DNA of 64,000 nt, from contig NZ_JANIBM010000003.1 in assembly GCF_024505045.1 (NCBI RefSeq), positions 1-64,000 of the forward strand, written 5' to 3'. Within the stretch, counting starts at the first letter, position 1, and each line of letters opens with the position of its first letter. Below the pieces are notes generated by a model that was not told the DNA's origin, made no database searches, and saw only the letters and a list, made by a program, of their open reading frames with translations. This DNA is from Methylomonas aurea (GTDB lineage Bacteria; Pseudomonadota; Gammaproteobacteria; Methylococcales; Methylomonadaceae). A program made the translations under genes and the position numbers. Shown one piece after another: positions 1 through 7,538 of this stretch.

Positions 1-484
1 CTTCGAACGCCATGCCGCCGGTGATCGAACCGTCGCCGATGATCGCCACCATCTTCTTGTCCTCGCCGCGCAACTGCGACGCGATCGCCATACCCAAGGC
101 CGCACTGATCGAAGTCGACGAATGGCCGACGCCAAACGCGTCGTACTCGCTCTCGTCGCGCGACGGAAATGCCGACACCCCGCCCAGCGTGCGAATCGTC
201 GTCATCCGATCCTTGCGCCCGGTCAGAATCTTGTGCGGATAGGCCTGATGGCCCACATCCCACACCAACTGGTCCACCGGCGTATCGAACACATAATGCA
301 ACGCCACGGTCAGTTCCACCGTACCCAGGCCCGCGGCGAAATGGCCGCCGGAAATGCTGACGGTATGCGTCAGATAAGAACGCACCTCATCGGCCAACTG
401 CGGCAGTTGCTCTTTCTTCAGGGCGCGTATGTCGGTCGGGCCGGCGATGGTGTCGAGTAGCGGGAAGTTTCCGGAAGATGTCAT
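1..484 (-). CDS. dxs: 1-deoxy-D-xylulose-5-phosphate synthase, N-terminal part (runs off the window)
   Basis: The first 161 codons of dxs, read on the minus strand from an ATG at 484 and open at the left edge. The enzyme condenses pyruvate with glyceraldehyde 3-phosphate using thiamine diphosphate, the first step of the MEP isoprenoid pathway in the cytoplasm. Visible family segments are [36 protein letters not shown] and the cofactor-binding [12 protein letters not shown] near the edge. It lies 48 bp downstream of ispA in the same direction, the usual xseB-ispA-dxs order of gammaproteobacteria, so co-transcription is likely. The C-terminal two thirds are outside the window. Confidence 0.93.
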   Translation of the reverse strand, partial: MTSSGNFPLLDTIAGPTDIRALKKEQLPQLADEVRSYLTHTVSISGGHFAAGLGTVELTVALHYVFDTPVDQLVWDVGHQAYPHKILTGRKDRMTTIRTLGGVSAFPSRDESEYDAFGVGHSSTSISAALGMAIASQLRGEDKKMVAIIGDGSITGGMAFE

Positions 485-532
485 GTTGTTATTATTTCCT
501 TGGGGTCGCAGGGCAGCGAGAAAAGCAGGTGT

Positions 533-1426
533 CTAGTGGGTGCGCTCGATAATATATAGGGATAGTTCCCTTAGTAGGTCGGCTTCCGGACCGAAATCGG
601 CCAAGCTGGCCACCGCTTGCTCGTGCAGCGCTTGCGCTTTTTCCTTCGCGCCGGCCAGACCCAATAAAGCTGGGTAGGTCGGTTTGTCGTTATCCACGTC
701 CTTGCCCTGCGTTTTACCCAGAGTTGCCGTATCGGCTTCGATGTCGAGAATGTCGTCTTTCACTTGAAACGACAAGCCGATGCACTTGGCGTAATGGTCC
801 AGTTTTTTGGCGGCGTCGACATCCAGGCCGGGCTTGGACAGCGCGGCCAGATTGACGCTGGCCCGGATCAAGGCGCCCGTTTTGTGGATATGCATGTTTT
901 CCAGTTCGGGCAAGGTCAATTTGCGCCCTACCGAGCTCAAATCGATGGCCTGGCCGCCGACCATACCTTGCGAACCGCTGGCGCGGGCCAGCGCGGCAAT
1001 CATTTTCAAGCGTGCCTCTGGTCCGGCTTTGATCGCAGCGTCGTTTGCCAGGACGTCGAACGCCAGGGCTTGTAAGGCATCGCCGGCCAGGATCGCCGTG
1101 GCTTCGTCGAAAGCCTTATGGCAGGTCGGCTTGCCGCGGCGCAGATCGTCGTTGTCCATAGCCGGCAAGTCGTCGTGGATCAGCGAGTAAACGTGGATGA
1201 ACTCCACCGCGCAGGCCTGGGCGTCCAGCTCGTCTTCGCTCAAGCCCACGGCCACACCGGTGGCGTAGGTCAACAATGGCCGAGTGCGCTTACCTCCGTC
1301 CAAAACGCTATAGCGCATTGCCGCATGCAGCGTCTGCGGCAAAATGTTGTCGCCGGGCAACCTGGCGTCCAACGCACGCTCGACGCGGTTCTGGCAGGCG
1401 ACTAAATATTCTTTCAACTTACTCAT
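533..1426 (-). CDS. ispA: Farnesyl/geranylgeranyl diphosphate synthase
   Basis: Protein of 297 residues, normal for short-chain all-trans polyprenyl diphosphate synthases. It elongates dimethylallyl diphosphate with isopentenyl diphosphate in the cytoplasm. Both aspartate-rich metal-binding motifs are intact: the first as HDDLPAMDNDDLRRGKPT near residue 90, the second as KDDILDIEADTATLGK near residue 225, followed by GKDVDNDKPTYPALLGL. Its start overlaps the end of xseB by 8 bp and dxs follows 48 bp downstream, so the three genes form one unit. Sequence alone does not say whether C15 or C20 is the main product; the operon position favours IspA. Confidence 0.93.
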   Translation of the reverse strand: MSKLKEYLVACQNRVERALDARLPGDNILPQTLHAAMRYSVLDGGKRTRPLLTYATGVAVGLSEDELDAQACAVEFIHVYSLIHDDLPAMDNDDLRRGKPTCHKAFDEATAILAGDALQALAFDVLANDAAIKAGPEARLKMIAALARASGSQGMVGGQAIDLSSVGRKLTLPELENMHIHKTGALIRASVNLAALSKPGLDVDAAKKLDHYAKCIGLSFQVKDDILDIEADTATLGKTQGKDVDNDKPTYPALLGLAGAKEKAQALHEQAVASLADFGPEADLLRELSLYIIERTH

Positions 1427-1673
1427 CGGTGAATGGCTCCAAAGTTTGCTGGCCGTTTTTTTCTAATAAAATCTGTACTTTTTGCTCGGCATCTTGCAGC
1501 GCTTGCTGGCAAGTCCGGGTCAAGCCGACGCCGCGTTCAAAGAATTTCAACGATTCTTCCAGCGTAATGTCGCCGCGCTCCATCAGTTCGACCAACTTTT
1601 CCAGTTCGGCCATAGCCTCTTCAAATTGGGCAGCGTTTTTGCGTCTCGTCATGGTATGCGCGGTTATGCTCAA
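1419..1673 (-). CDS. xseB: Exodeoxyribonuclease VII small subunit
   Basis: Small acidic protein of 84 residues with the typical XseB pattern FEEAMAELEKLVELMERGD followed by ITLEESLKFFERGVGL. XseB binds the large subunit XseA to form exonuclease VII, which degrades single-stranded DNA in the cytoplasm. It is the first gene of the minus-strand xseB-ispA-dxs unit and overlaps ispA by 8 bp. An in-frame start at 1673 (MSITAHTMTRRKNAAQFEE) is used here; the internal methionine at residue 8 is an alternative. xseA is not in the window. Confidence 0.92.
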   Translation of the reverse strand: MSITAHTMTRRKNAAQFEEAMAELEKLVELMERGDITLEESLKFFERGVGLTRTCQQALQDAEQKVQILLEKNGQQTLEPFTDE

Positions 1674-2095
1674 AAAAATGACCGAGTATTATAGTATGAA
1701 TTGCTGGCCGAATGAGTTCGGATTGAAATTGCCGGGTTCGGCCATCGGCAACCGAGATTGCGGGCCAACTTGCGAAGGCGTTTGCTATTTTCCAATGGGC
1801 GGTTGAATAGCTTGTCCGCTAGGTTGGGCGGCCTATCTCGCGCAAAATTGCAACCACGACACGGACTAGCGCCATTGGCTTCGCCGCCCCATCGCCCAAA
1901 TTCGGGACGATGGAGAAAAGATATCCGCAATATGAACCGGGTCAATTGAGCTTTTGAATTTCGTACGATATTTCGTGTAAAAGCGATATGTCGTGGTCAA
2001 TAGGCGTTATTGGTGCTGCTGTTTCTTAGGCGTTGTTTGTAAATAATTAGATGTATTCAATGGTTTAGCTGCTTCTTGTCTCGGTTCGCGAAACA
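1674..2095. other. Non-coding spacer with ATTTCGTA motifs
   Basis: No convincing gene. Short open frames here lack ribosome sites and family features. The part from about 1950 to 2095 is AT-rich. It holds two direct copies of an ATTTCGT motif: ATTTCGTA at 1958-1965 (within the palindrome TCGTACGA) and ATTTCGTG at 1970-1977. They lie about 145-160 bp upstream of the start predicted from the sigma-54 promoter at 2096, which is a usual enhancer distance. Confidence 0.5.
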
Positions 2096-2111
2096 TGGCA
2101 CCCCCTTTGCC
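2096..2111 (+). promoter_or_regulatory. Predicted sigma-54 promoter upstream of the 2212 gene
   Basis: TGGCACCCCCTTTGCC has the -24 GG and -12 GC dinucleotides with exactly ten bases between them, and matches the consensus TGGCACG-N4-TTGC at all but one of its fixed positions. Transcription would start near 2121, leaving a leader of about 90 nt. This is a pattern match; no expression evidence is available. Confidence 0.7.
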
Positions 2112-2211
2112 AATACAAATTGAAGTTCATCGACTGTTACGGCGGATTTTTTAATCATCGCGTCGGTGGCTTTCTTCTAAGCCAAATTATCGAACCTTTT
2201 GAGGATATGTC

Positions 2212-2709
2212 ATGAAAACAACTAGCCGTTGTATAAGCATTGTATTGGGTACCTTGATGGCCTCGTCAGCCAGCGCTGCTGCCACTCAGGATGTCGCCGG
2301 CGATTCCGGCGTGTCGGTCTATTACGAATTTAACGCCGGCGGTATTTCCACCTATTTCACCGATTGCAAAGGTATTGGGTCGCAGAACGAAGTTGAGCGT
2401 GTGAGGGGTAACCCGCGCGAAGAGAGCGTTACCAGTACGATAGTTGGGCGTCTGCTGGTAAAAAATCTTACCTGTAGCAGAGGCTTGACCAAGTCGATGG
2501 ATTTTTGGAATTGGCGACAGCAGGTGGTTAGCGGACGTTCAGGCCGGGCGCGGGTCGATGCGACTCTGATTGCCTATGACCAGACGATGACTCCTATCGC
2601 GGAATGGAGCTTTAGCCGGGTGTGGCCGGCATCGATCGATTTCAACGAAACGACGCCCGGCAAAGAAACCATTGTATTCGCCGCTGACCAAGTGCAACGC
2701 CTGCGCTGA
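2212..2709 (+). CDS. Secreted protein of unknown function
   Basis: Protein of 165 residues that I cannot assign to a family. It has a clear Sec signal peptide (MKTTSRCISIVLGTLMASSASA, cleavage near residue 23) and a mature part rich in polar and beta-prone residues, with two cysteines (in TDCKG and LTCSRG) that could form a disulfide, so a periplasmic or exported location is expected. The start is supported by GAGGA seven bases upstream of the ATG. It stands alone between xseB and parE. Its only recognised control signal is the sigma-54 promoter about 115 bp upstream, which suggests activation by an enhancer-binding regulator. Confidence 0.75.
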   Translation: MKTTSRCISIVLGTLMASSASAAATQDVAGDSGVSVYYEFNAGGISTYFTDCKGIGSQNEVERVRGNPREESVTSTIVGRLLVKNLTCSRGLTKSMDFWNWRQQVVSGRSGRARVDATLIAYDQTMTPIAEWSFSRVWPASIDFNETTPGKETIVFAADQVQRLR

Positions 2710-2763
2710 TCTAAACCGTGACGCCGCCAAAATGGTTGGCTTGCATCCGAAAAAAGCAAATGA

Positions 2764-2811
2764 GCCCTGGGAAACGTCGTTCGTCCGGTTTTTCGCAGGG
2801 CCTTTCTTTCT
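2764..2811 (+). terminator. Possible intrinsic terminator after the 2212 gene
   Basis: GCCCTG at 2764-2769 pairs with CAGGGC at 2796-2801. The stem can extend through GAAA/TTTC with one G-G mismatch, and is followed by a pyrimidine tract CTTTCTTTC. The loop is long, so this is only a moderate call. Confidence 0.4.
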
Positions 2812-2998
2812 ACCCCCTCAAAGACCGGTAATTTGATCTGGAACTGGCGGGACTGGGCTCGGCACCGACTCGGCTATTGCTGAGTGCAGGCGTTCCCGGC
2901 GGTCATGGCAGCCGACATTTGCCCTTAGCAGCCGTTGCGCGGGTGGGTTGGCATATAATGGTCGGCCGACACTGGCTTAACATCTTCAAAAACACATC

Positions 2999-4891
2999 AT
3001 GACCCAAGAATACAATGCCGCTGCGATCGAGGTGCTGAGCGGCCTGGACCCGGTGCGCAAGCGCCCCGGCATGTATACCGATACCACCCGGCCCAACCAT
3101 TTGGTGCAAGAAGTGGTCGACAATAGCGTCGACGAAGCGCTGGCCGGATACGCAAAAAACATCGAAGTGACCTTGTTTAAAGACGGTTCGGTCAAGGTCG
3201 TCGACGACGGCCGCGGCATGCCGGTCGACATGCATCCGGAGCAAGGTATTCCCGGCGTCGAAGTGATCCTGACCCAACTCCACGCCGGCGGCAAATTTTC
3301 CAACAAGAACTACCAATTCTCCGGCGGTTTGCACGGTGTTGGTGTGTCTGTGGTCAATGCCTTGTCCGAAAAGCTGCTGGTCGAGATCAAGCGCGGCGGC
3401 GGGGTGTATCAAATGGAATTTGCCGGCGGCGACAAGGTGGGCGAATTGCAGCAAACCGGCAACGTCGGCAAAAACAACACCGGCACCAGCGTGCATTTTT
3501 GGCCGGACGCCAAATATTTCGATTCCAATCGGGTATCGGTCAGCAAGCTCAAGCACGTACTGCGCGCCAAGGCCGTTTTGTGTCCGGGCCTGAAAATCGT
3601 GCTGCTGTCCGAACTCAGCGACGAGCGGCTGGAATGGTGTTACCAGAACGGCTTACAAGAATATCTGCTGGATCGAGTCGGCGACGCCGAAATTTTTCCG
3701 CAGCCGCCGTTCATGGCCAATATGGCCGCCAGCAACGAGGCGGTGGAGTGGGGCATCGTCTGGACGCCGGACAGTTTGCCGGAGGCGGTGGCGGAAAGTT
3801 ACGTCAATCTGGTGCCGACCGCGCAGGGCGGTACCCACGTCAACGGCCTGCGCGCCGGTTTGACCGAAGCGATCCGCGAGTTTCTGGATTTTCGCAATCT
3901 GCTGCCGCGCGGCGTCAAGATCGCGCCGGAAGACGTCTGGGAAAACTGCCATTTCGTGCTGTCGGTGAAACTGGAAGATCCGCAATTCTCCGGGCAGACC
4001 AAGGAACGTTTGAGTTCGCGCGAATGCGTGACTTTCGTTTCCGGCGTGGCCAAGGATACCTTCAGCCTGTGGCTGAACCAGCATCCGCAGGAAGGCGAAA
4101 AAATCGCCGAGATCATCCTCGCCAGCGCCCAAAAGCGCTTGCGTTCGGCCAAGAAAATCGTCCGTAAAAAGATTACCACAGGGCCGGCTTTGCCCGGCAA
4201 ACTGGCCGATTGCTCAGGACAGGATCTCAGCCGTACCGAACTGTTCCTGGTCGAGGGCGATTCGGCCGGCGGTTCCGCCAAACAGGCCAGAGACCGCGAG
4301 TTCCAGGCCATCATGCCGCTCAGAGGCAAAATTTTGAACACCTGGGAGGTCGATTCCGGCGAGGTCATGGCCTCGCAAGAGGTGCACGACATCGCCGTGG
4401 CGCTGGGCATAGAGCCCGATAGCGACGATTTGCAAAACCTGCGTTACGGCAAGGTCTGCATCCTGGCCGATGCCGATTCCGACGGCAACCATATCGCCAC
4501 CTTGATTTGCGCGTTGTTTTATAAACACTTCAAGGCCTTGGTCGAAGCCGGCCACGTGTTCGTGGCGATGCCGCCGCTGTACCGGATCGACGTCGGCAAA
4601 AAGGTGTTTTACGCCTTGGACGAATCGGAACGCTTGGGTGTGCTGGCGCGAATCGAAGCCGAAAAACTTAGCGGCAAGGTCAATATCCAACGCTTCAAGG
4701 GCTTGGGCGAAATGAATCCGTCGCAATTGCGCGAAACCACGATGAACCCGGACACGCGCCGACTGGTGCAGTTGACGGTGCCGGACCACGCCGAGGCGTT
4801 TCAGCAGATGGATTTATTGCTGGCGAAGAAACGCGCCGCCGACCGCAAAAGTTGGCTGGAGGACAAGGGGAATCTGGCCGAGATTTTGTAA
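2999..4891 (+). CDS. parE: DNA topoisomerase IV subunit B
   Basis: Protein of 630 residues, the length of ParE and shorter than most GyrB. It is the ATPase subunit of topoisomerase IV, which decatenates sister chromosomes together with ParC. The GHKL ATPase motifs are present: EVVDNSVDEALAG (about residues 39-51), DDGRGMPVD and GGLHGVGVSVVNALS. The C-terminal Toprim domain has the catalytic EGDSAGGSAKQARDR near residue 419 and the metal-binding DADSDGNHI near residue 495. It ends with the conserved QRFKGLGEMNPSQL segment. It is transcribed alone here; parC is not in the window. Confidence 0.95.
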   Translation: MTQEYNAAAIEVLSGLDPVRKRPGMYTDTTRPNHLVQEVVDNSVDEALAGYAKNIEVTLFKDGSVKVVDDGRGMPVDMHPEQGIPGVEVILTQLHAGGKFSNKNYQFSGGLHGVGVSVVNALSEKLLVEIKRGGGVYQMEFAGGDKVGELQQTGNVGKNNTGTSVHFWPDAKYFDSNRVSVSKLKHVLRAKAVLCPGLKIVLLSELSDERLEWCYQNGLQEYLLDRVGDAEIFPQPPFMANMAASNEAVEWGIVWTPDSLPEAVAESYVNLVPTAQGGTHVNGLRAGLTEAIREFLDFRNLLPRGVKIAPEDVWENCHFVLSVKLEDPQFSGQTKERLSSRECVTFVSGVAKDTFSLWLNQHPQEGEKIAEIILASAQKRLRSAKKIVRKKITTGPALPGKLADCSGQDLSRTELFLVEGDSAGGSAKQARDREFQAIMPLRGKILNTWEVDSGEVMASQEVHDIAVALGIEPDSDDLQNLRYGKVCILADADSDGNHIATLICALFYKHFKALVEAGHVFVAMPPLYRIDVGKKVFYALDESERLGVLARIEAEKLSGKVNIQRFKGLGEMNPSQLRETTMNPDTRRLVQLTVPDHAEAFQQMDLLLAKKRAADRKSWLEDKGNLAEIL

Positions 4892-4931
4892 TGCAAGGCG
4901 GCTACCGAGTTGGTGCCCGCCCGGAGACCGG

Positions 4932-5444
4932 TCAAATGTCCATCAACAGCATCGGAATGCCGTAGGTCATCACGAAATAACTGAAGGCATAGATTACGCT
5001 GGTGCTGGTCGGGTATTTGAAAAAACCGCGGAAGATGTAACTGACGATGCTGATATACCAGACCACCAGAAATACCGCGATGCCGATGCCGATTTCCTCG
5101 CGGTAGGGGTGGTGTTTCAACACCAGCCAGTAATCCAGGCCTTCGGCGGCGATGGCCAGGGTCATGATGAAGTTTTCGCAGACGAAAATCGACGTATATA
5201 ACTGGCTGAACAGGCTCCATTTTTTTTCGACCAGCAGCAACACCGCCACCGAGCTGAAAGCCATGATGGTACGGCCCAATACTTCCAGCGTACCGTCGGC
5301 CGGGTCGGCAATCAAGCTCTCGACGATGATGCCGGAGACCAAATAAAACGCCACGTTTTTCCACATAAAGGAATTGGGCGGGACTAAGTCGGCCGGATTA
5401 TTCAGAAACCAGCAGGAGGACAGGTATTTGAGTAATAAAGTCAT
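4932..5444 (-). CDS. Integral membrane protein of unknown function
   Basis: Protein of about 170 residues with four or five hydrophobic segments (for example VAFYLVSGIIVESLI, TIMAFSSVAVLLLV and IGIAVFLVVWYISIVSYIF). I do not recognise a family and see no catalytic motif. The ATG at 5444 (MTLLLKYLSS) was chosen; a GTG at 5459 would add five residues, and neither has a strong ribosome site. It converges with parE, whose stop is 41 bp away, and diverges from the S1 protein gene at 5666. Role unknown. Confidence 0.65.
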   Translation of the reverse strand: MTLLLKYLSSCWFLNNPADLVPPNSFMWKNVAFYLVSGIIVESLIADPADGTLEVLGRTIMAFSSVAVLLLVEKKWSLFSQLYTSIFVCENFIMTLAIAAEGLDYWLVLKHHPYREEIGIGIAVFLVVWYISIVSYIFRGFFKYPTSTSVIYAFSYFVMTYGIPMLLMDI

Positions 5445-5665
5445 GGTGTGTGCTTGCACTCGGTTTCGAGCGCCGTAACGTGCTGAAAAAACCGGCCATT
5501 ATAGTCGGTCGTAGCGCTAAATCGATTGAGCTGCGTCAATTGTTGCCGTTTTATCACTGCGCAAGTGGCGGTAAGCCTTGGCGCGATTGCTTGTATAATG
5601 CCGCTTCGTTAGTTTCCCAACGCCGGCGCAATGCGGCCGGTCTCGTCTCAATCTCCCGGAATCCC

Positions 5666-6514
5666 ATGATCGAATTAGGTAAAGTCAATGCGTTAACCGT
5701 GCTTAGCCGGCGCGACAACCAATATTTTTTGGACGGCGGCGAATGGGGAGAAATTGCGTTGGCCGATAAGCAGCCGGTAACGGATTTGCCGGCCGGGAGC
5801 AAAGTCGAGGCCTTTGTCTATATCGACGGCAAAGGCCAAACCGTGGCGACCTTGCAAATGCCGCTGGCACAAGCCGGCGAAGTGGCCTGGTTAAAGTGCG
5901 TCTCGCTGAGCCATGCCGGAGCGTTTTTGGATTGGGGTTTGCCCAAGGATTTATTGCTGCCATTCAGCGAACAAAAAGGTAAGGTCATCGAAGGCCGCTC
6001 CTATTTGGTCCGCTTGTTTCTGGACGAAGATAATCGTATCGCCGCGTCGATGGTGCTGGACGATTTCATTCAGGACCAGGCGTTTTACTACAAGGAAGGC
6101 CAGGCCGTGCAGTTGGTGATTGCCGAGCATACCGAACTGGGTTTCAAAGCGGTGGTAGACCACCAATACTGGGGCGTGCTGTATAAAAACGAAGTGTTCC
6201 AGCCGCTGAAAAAAGGTCAGAAATTGACCGGCTATATCAAGAAGATTCGCCCCGACCACAAGCTGGATTTGATCCTCAGCCAGGAAAAATACGGGCAGAA
6301 AGTGGACGCCACCTCGGCGAAGATACTGGATATTCTGGCCCGGCGCGGCGGCTATGTGGCGTTGACCGACAAAAGCGACCCTGAGTTGATCTACGATACC
6401 TTTGCCGTCAGTAAGAAGGTGTTCAAACAAGCCATCGGCGGTTTGTACAAACAGCGGCGGATATTGATCGAGGCGGACGGTATTCGTTTGCTGGATCAAG
6501 CGACGGCCAAATAA
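5666..6514 (+). CDS. CvfB-like S1 RNA-binding protein
   Basis: Protein of 282 residues, the usual length of the CvfB/YitL family, which combines consecutive S1-type OB folds with a C-terminal winged helix and binds RNA. The N-terminal MIELGKVNALTVL and the segment LSHAGAFLDWGLPKDLLLPF (S1 motif, about residues 77-96) are typical, as is LTGYIKKIRPDHKLDLIL (about residues 188-205). The last 60 residues, ILDILARRGGYVALTDKSDP onward, fit the winged-helix domain. The open frame extends upstream, but the ATG at 5666 matches the family start. CvfB affects virulence-gene expression in Staphylococcus; its role in this background is not known. Confidence 0.87.
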   Translation: MIELGKVNALTVLSRRDNQYFLDGGEWGEIALADKQPVTDLPAGSKVEAFVYIDGKGQTVATLQMPLAQAGEVAWLKCVSLSHAGAFLDWGLPKDLLLPFSEQKGKVIEGRSYLVRLFLDEDNRIAASMVLDDFIQDQAFYYKEGQAVQLVIAEHTELGFKAVVDHQYWGVLYKNEVFQPLKKGQKLTGYIKKIRPDHKLDLILSQEKYGQKVDATSAKILDILARRGGYVALTDKSDPELIYDTFAVSKKVFKQAIGGLYKQRRILIEADGIRLLDQATAK

Positions 6515-6570
6515 GTCGAGCGATAAAGGCGCCGGCAAGCGGCGCCTGACCGAAGGCCGGAAAATCCGAA

Positions 6571-7053
6571 TCAGGGCCGATATTGGGAAAACACATAGTC
6601 GGTTTTTTGTTCCGAAGCATGGCAGGCGAAACAGCTTGTGCCGCCATCCTTGACCAAACGTTCGGTCTTGCTGTTGCCGGCAAAGCCCTCGAAGCCCCAG
6701 CCGCCGGTCGCGGCATATTTTTTCGAATCTTTCTGCATCACACCCAGTAGTTTGCGCTCGCCTTCCTGAATGGTTTTATCCTTTTCCTGGTATTGCAACA
6801 GGTCGAATACCAGCACGGAGCCGTCTTGATATTTGCCGGATTTCAATCCGCTTTCGGCTTTTTTATTGGCATAGACGTGGTGCAGGCCTTGAAACGGATT
6901 TTCCAGGGCGTGGCCGGGCTGAATCAGCATGCTTTTGGCATGCAGCCAGGTGCGATAGCCTTCCGGGTAAGCCACGCTGTGTTCGGCGGCTTGGGCCGAG
7001 GCAAAAAGGGTCAGTAACAATCCGGCGGTGGACATTGAAAAGCGCGTATTCAT
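6571..7053 (-). CDS. Cytochrome P460 family protein
   Basis: Periplasmic c-type cytochrome of 160 residues with signal peptide MNTRFSMSTAGLLLTLFASAQA and a single C-terminal haem site CFACH (about residues 147-151). The block KKYAATGGWGFEGFAG is the signature of the cytochrome P460/cytochrome c'-beta family. P460 in methanotrophs and ammonia oxidisers oxidises hydroxylamine, made when methane monooxygenase acts on ammonia; c'-beta relatives bind NO instead. I cannot tell the two apart here because the cross-linking lysine needs an alignment. GGGGAG lies nine bases upstream of the ATG. A 43-bp near-perfect palindrome sits directly before that ribosome site. Confidence 0.88.
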   Translation of the reverse strand: MNTRFSMSTAGLLLTLFASAQAAEHSVAYPEGYRTWLHAKSMLIQPGHALENPFQGLHHVYANKKAESGLKSGKYQDGSVLVFDLLQYQEKDKTIQEGERKLLGVMQKDSKKYAATGGWGFEGFAGNSKTERLVKDGGTSCFACHASEQKTDYVFSQYRP

Positions 7054-7070
7054 GGCTAAATCTCCCCTGT

Positions 7071-7113
7071 AAAAAGACAAACTGATTTCGAATCGAAATC
7101 AGTTTGTCTTTTT
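7071..7113. repeat. 43-bp near-perfect palindrome with A5/T5 ends before the P460 gene
   Basis: Two 21-bp arms (7071-7091 and 7093-7113) are perfect reverse complements around a single base at 7092. The left arm begins AAAAAGACAAACTG and the right arm ends with its complement, so RNA from either strand would form a long hairpin followed by five U residues. On the minus strand the U run ends 17 bases before the P460 start codon and 3 bases before its ribosome site. It may be a bidirectional terminator, an attenuator or an operator. Confidence 0.85.
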
Positions 7114-7538
7114 AGGCGGATTTTGCCGGCTTGTCAAATTAATATTGATACGCTATTAGTTCTGGGCGGGACGTAAAGCGCTTAAATCTTGCAGTCCAGA
7201 CCCATTTGGAAGTATTTGTGGACGAACTTCTTTTTGGTTTTCCAGTAGCCAAATGACGTCCGGCTTATGATCCATGGCCTTGAGGATGGCTTTGCCATGG
7301 CTTGGCGGTAGCTGTCGAACCAAATGCGACGGTCGAGTTTGTCGTCGTTGATCATGCTCGAATTCGGCTATCCCGGGCGGGATGATGCCCCTTCGTTGGC
7401 TTTTTGTTGGGAGATGTCGCCGGCGACGGCGCCCAAGGATATCAGCCTGCTTACGCATCTTACTCGGTAAGGCCCGCAGGCTGCGCATAGGTTTGCGACA
7501 AACCGCGGCTACGGGTTGGCTGGCGATGCGCCGGATAC
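7114..7538. other. Spacer between the P460 and TonB receptor genes
   Basis: About 425 bp with no gene I can support. A 110-codon minus-strand frame (7156-7488) is arginine- and proline-rich, has no recognisable domain and no good ribosome site; it may be chance or a decayed gene. Confidence 0.4.

Noticed and set aside
1670-1945. 91-codon minus-strand frame after xseB
   Set aside because: No ribosome site and no recognisable features; it overlaps the xseB promoter region.
7156-7488. Minus-strand 110-codon frame between the P460 and receptor genes
   Set aside because: No ribosome site, no domain, biased Arg/Pro composition. Possibly a decayed gene but not supportable.
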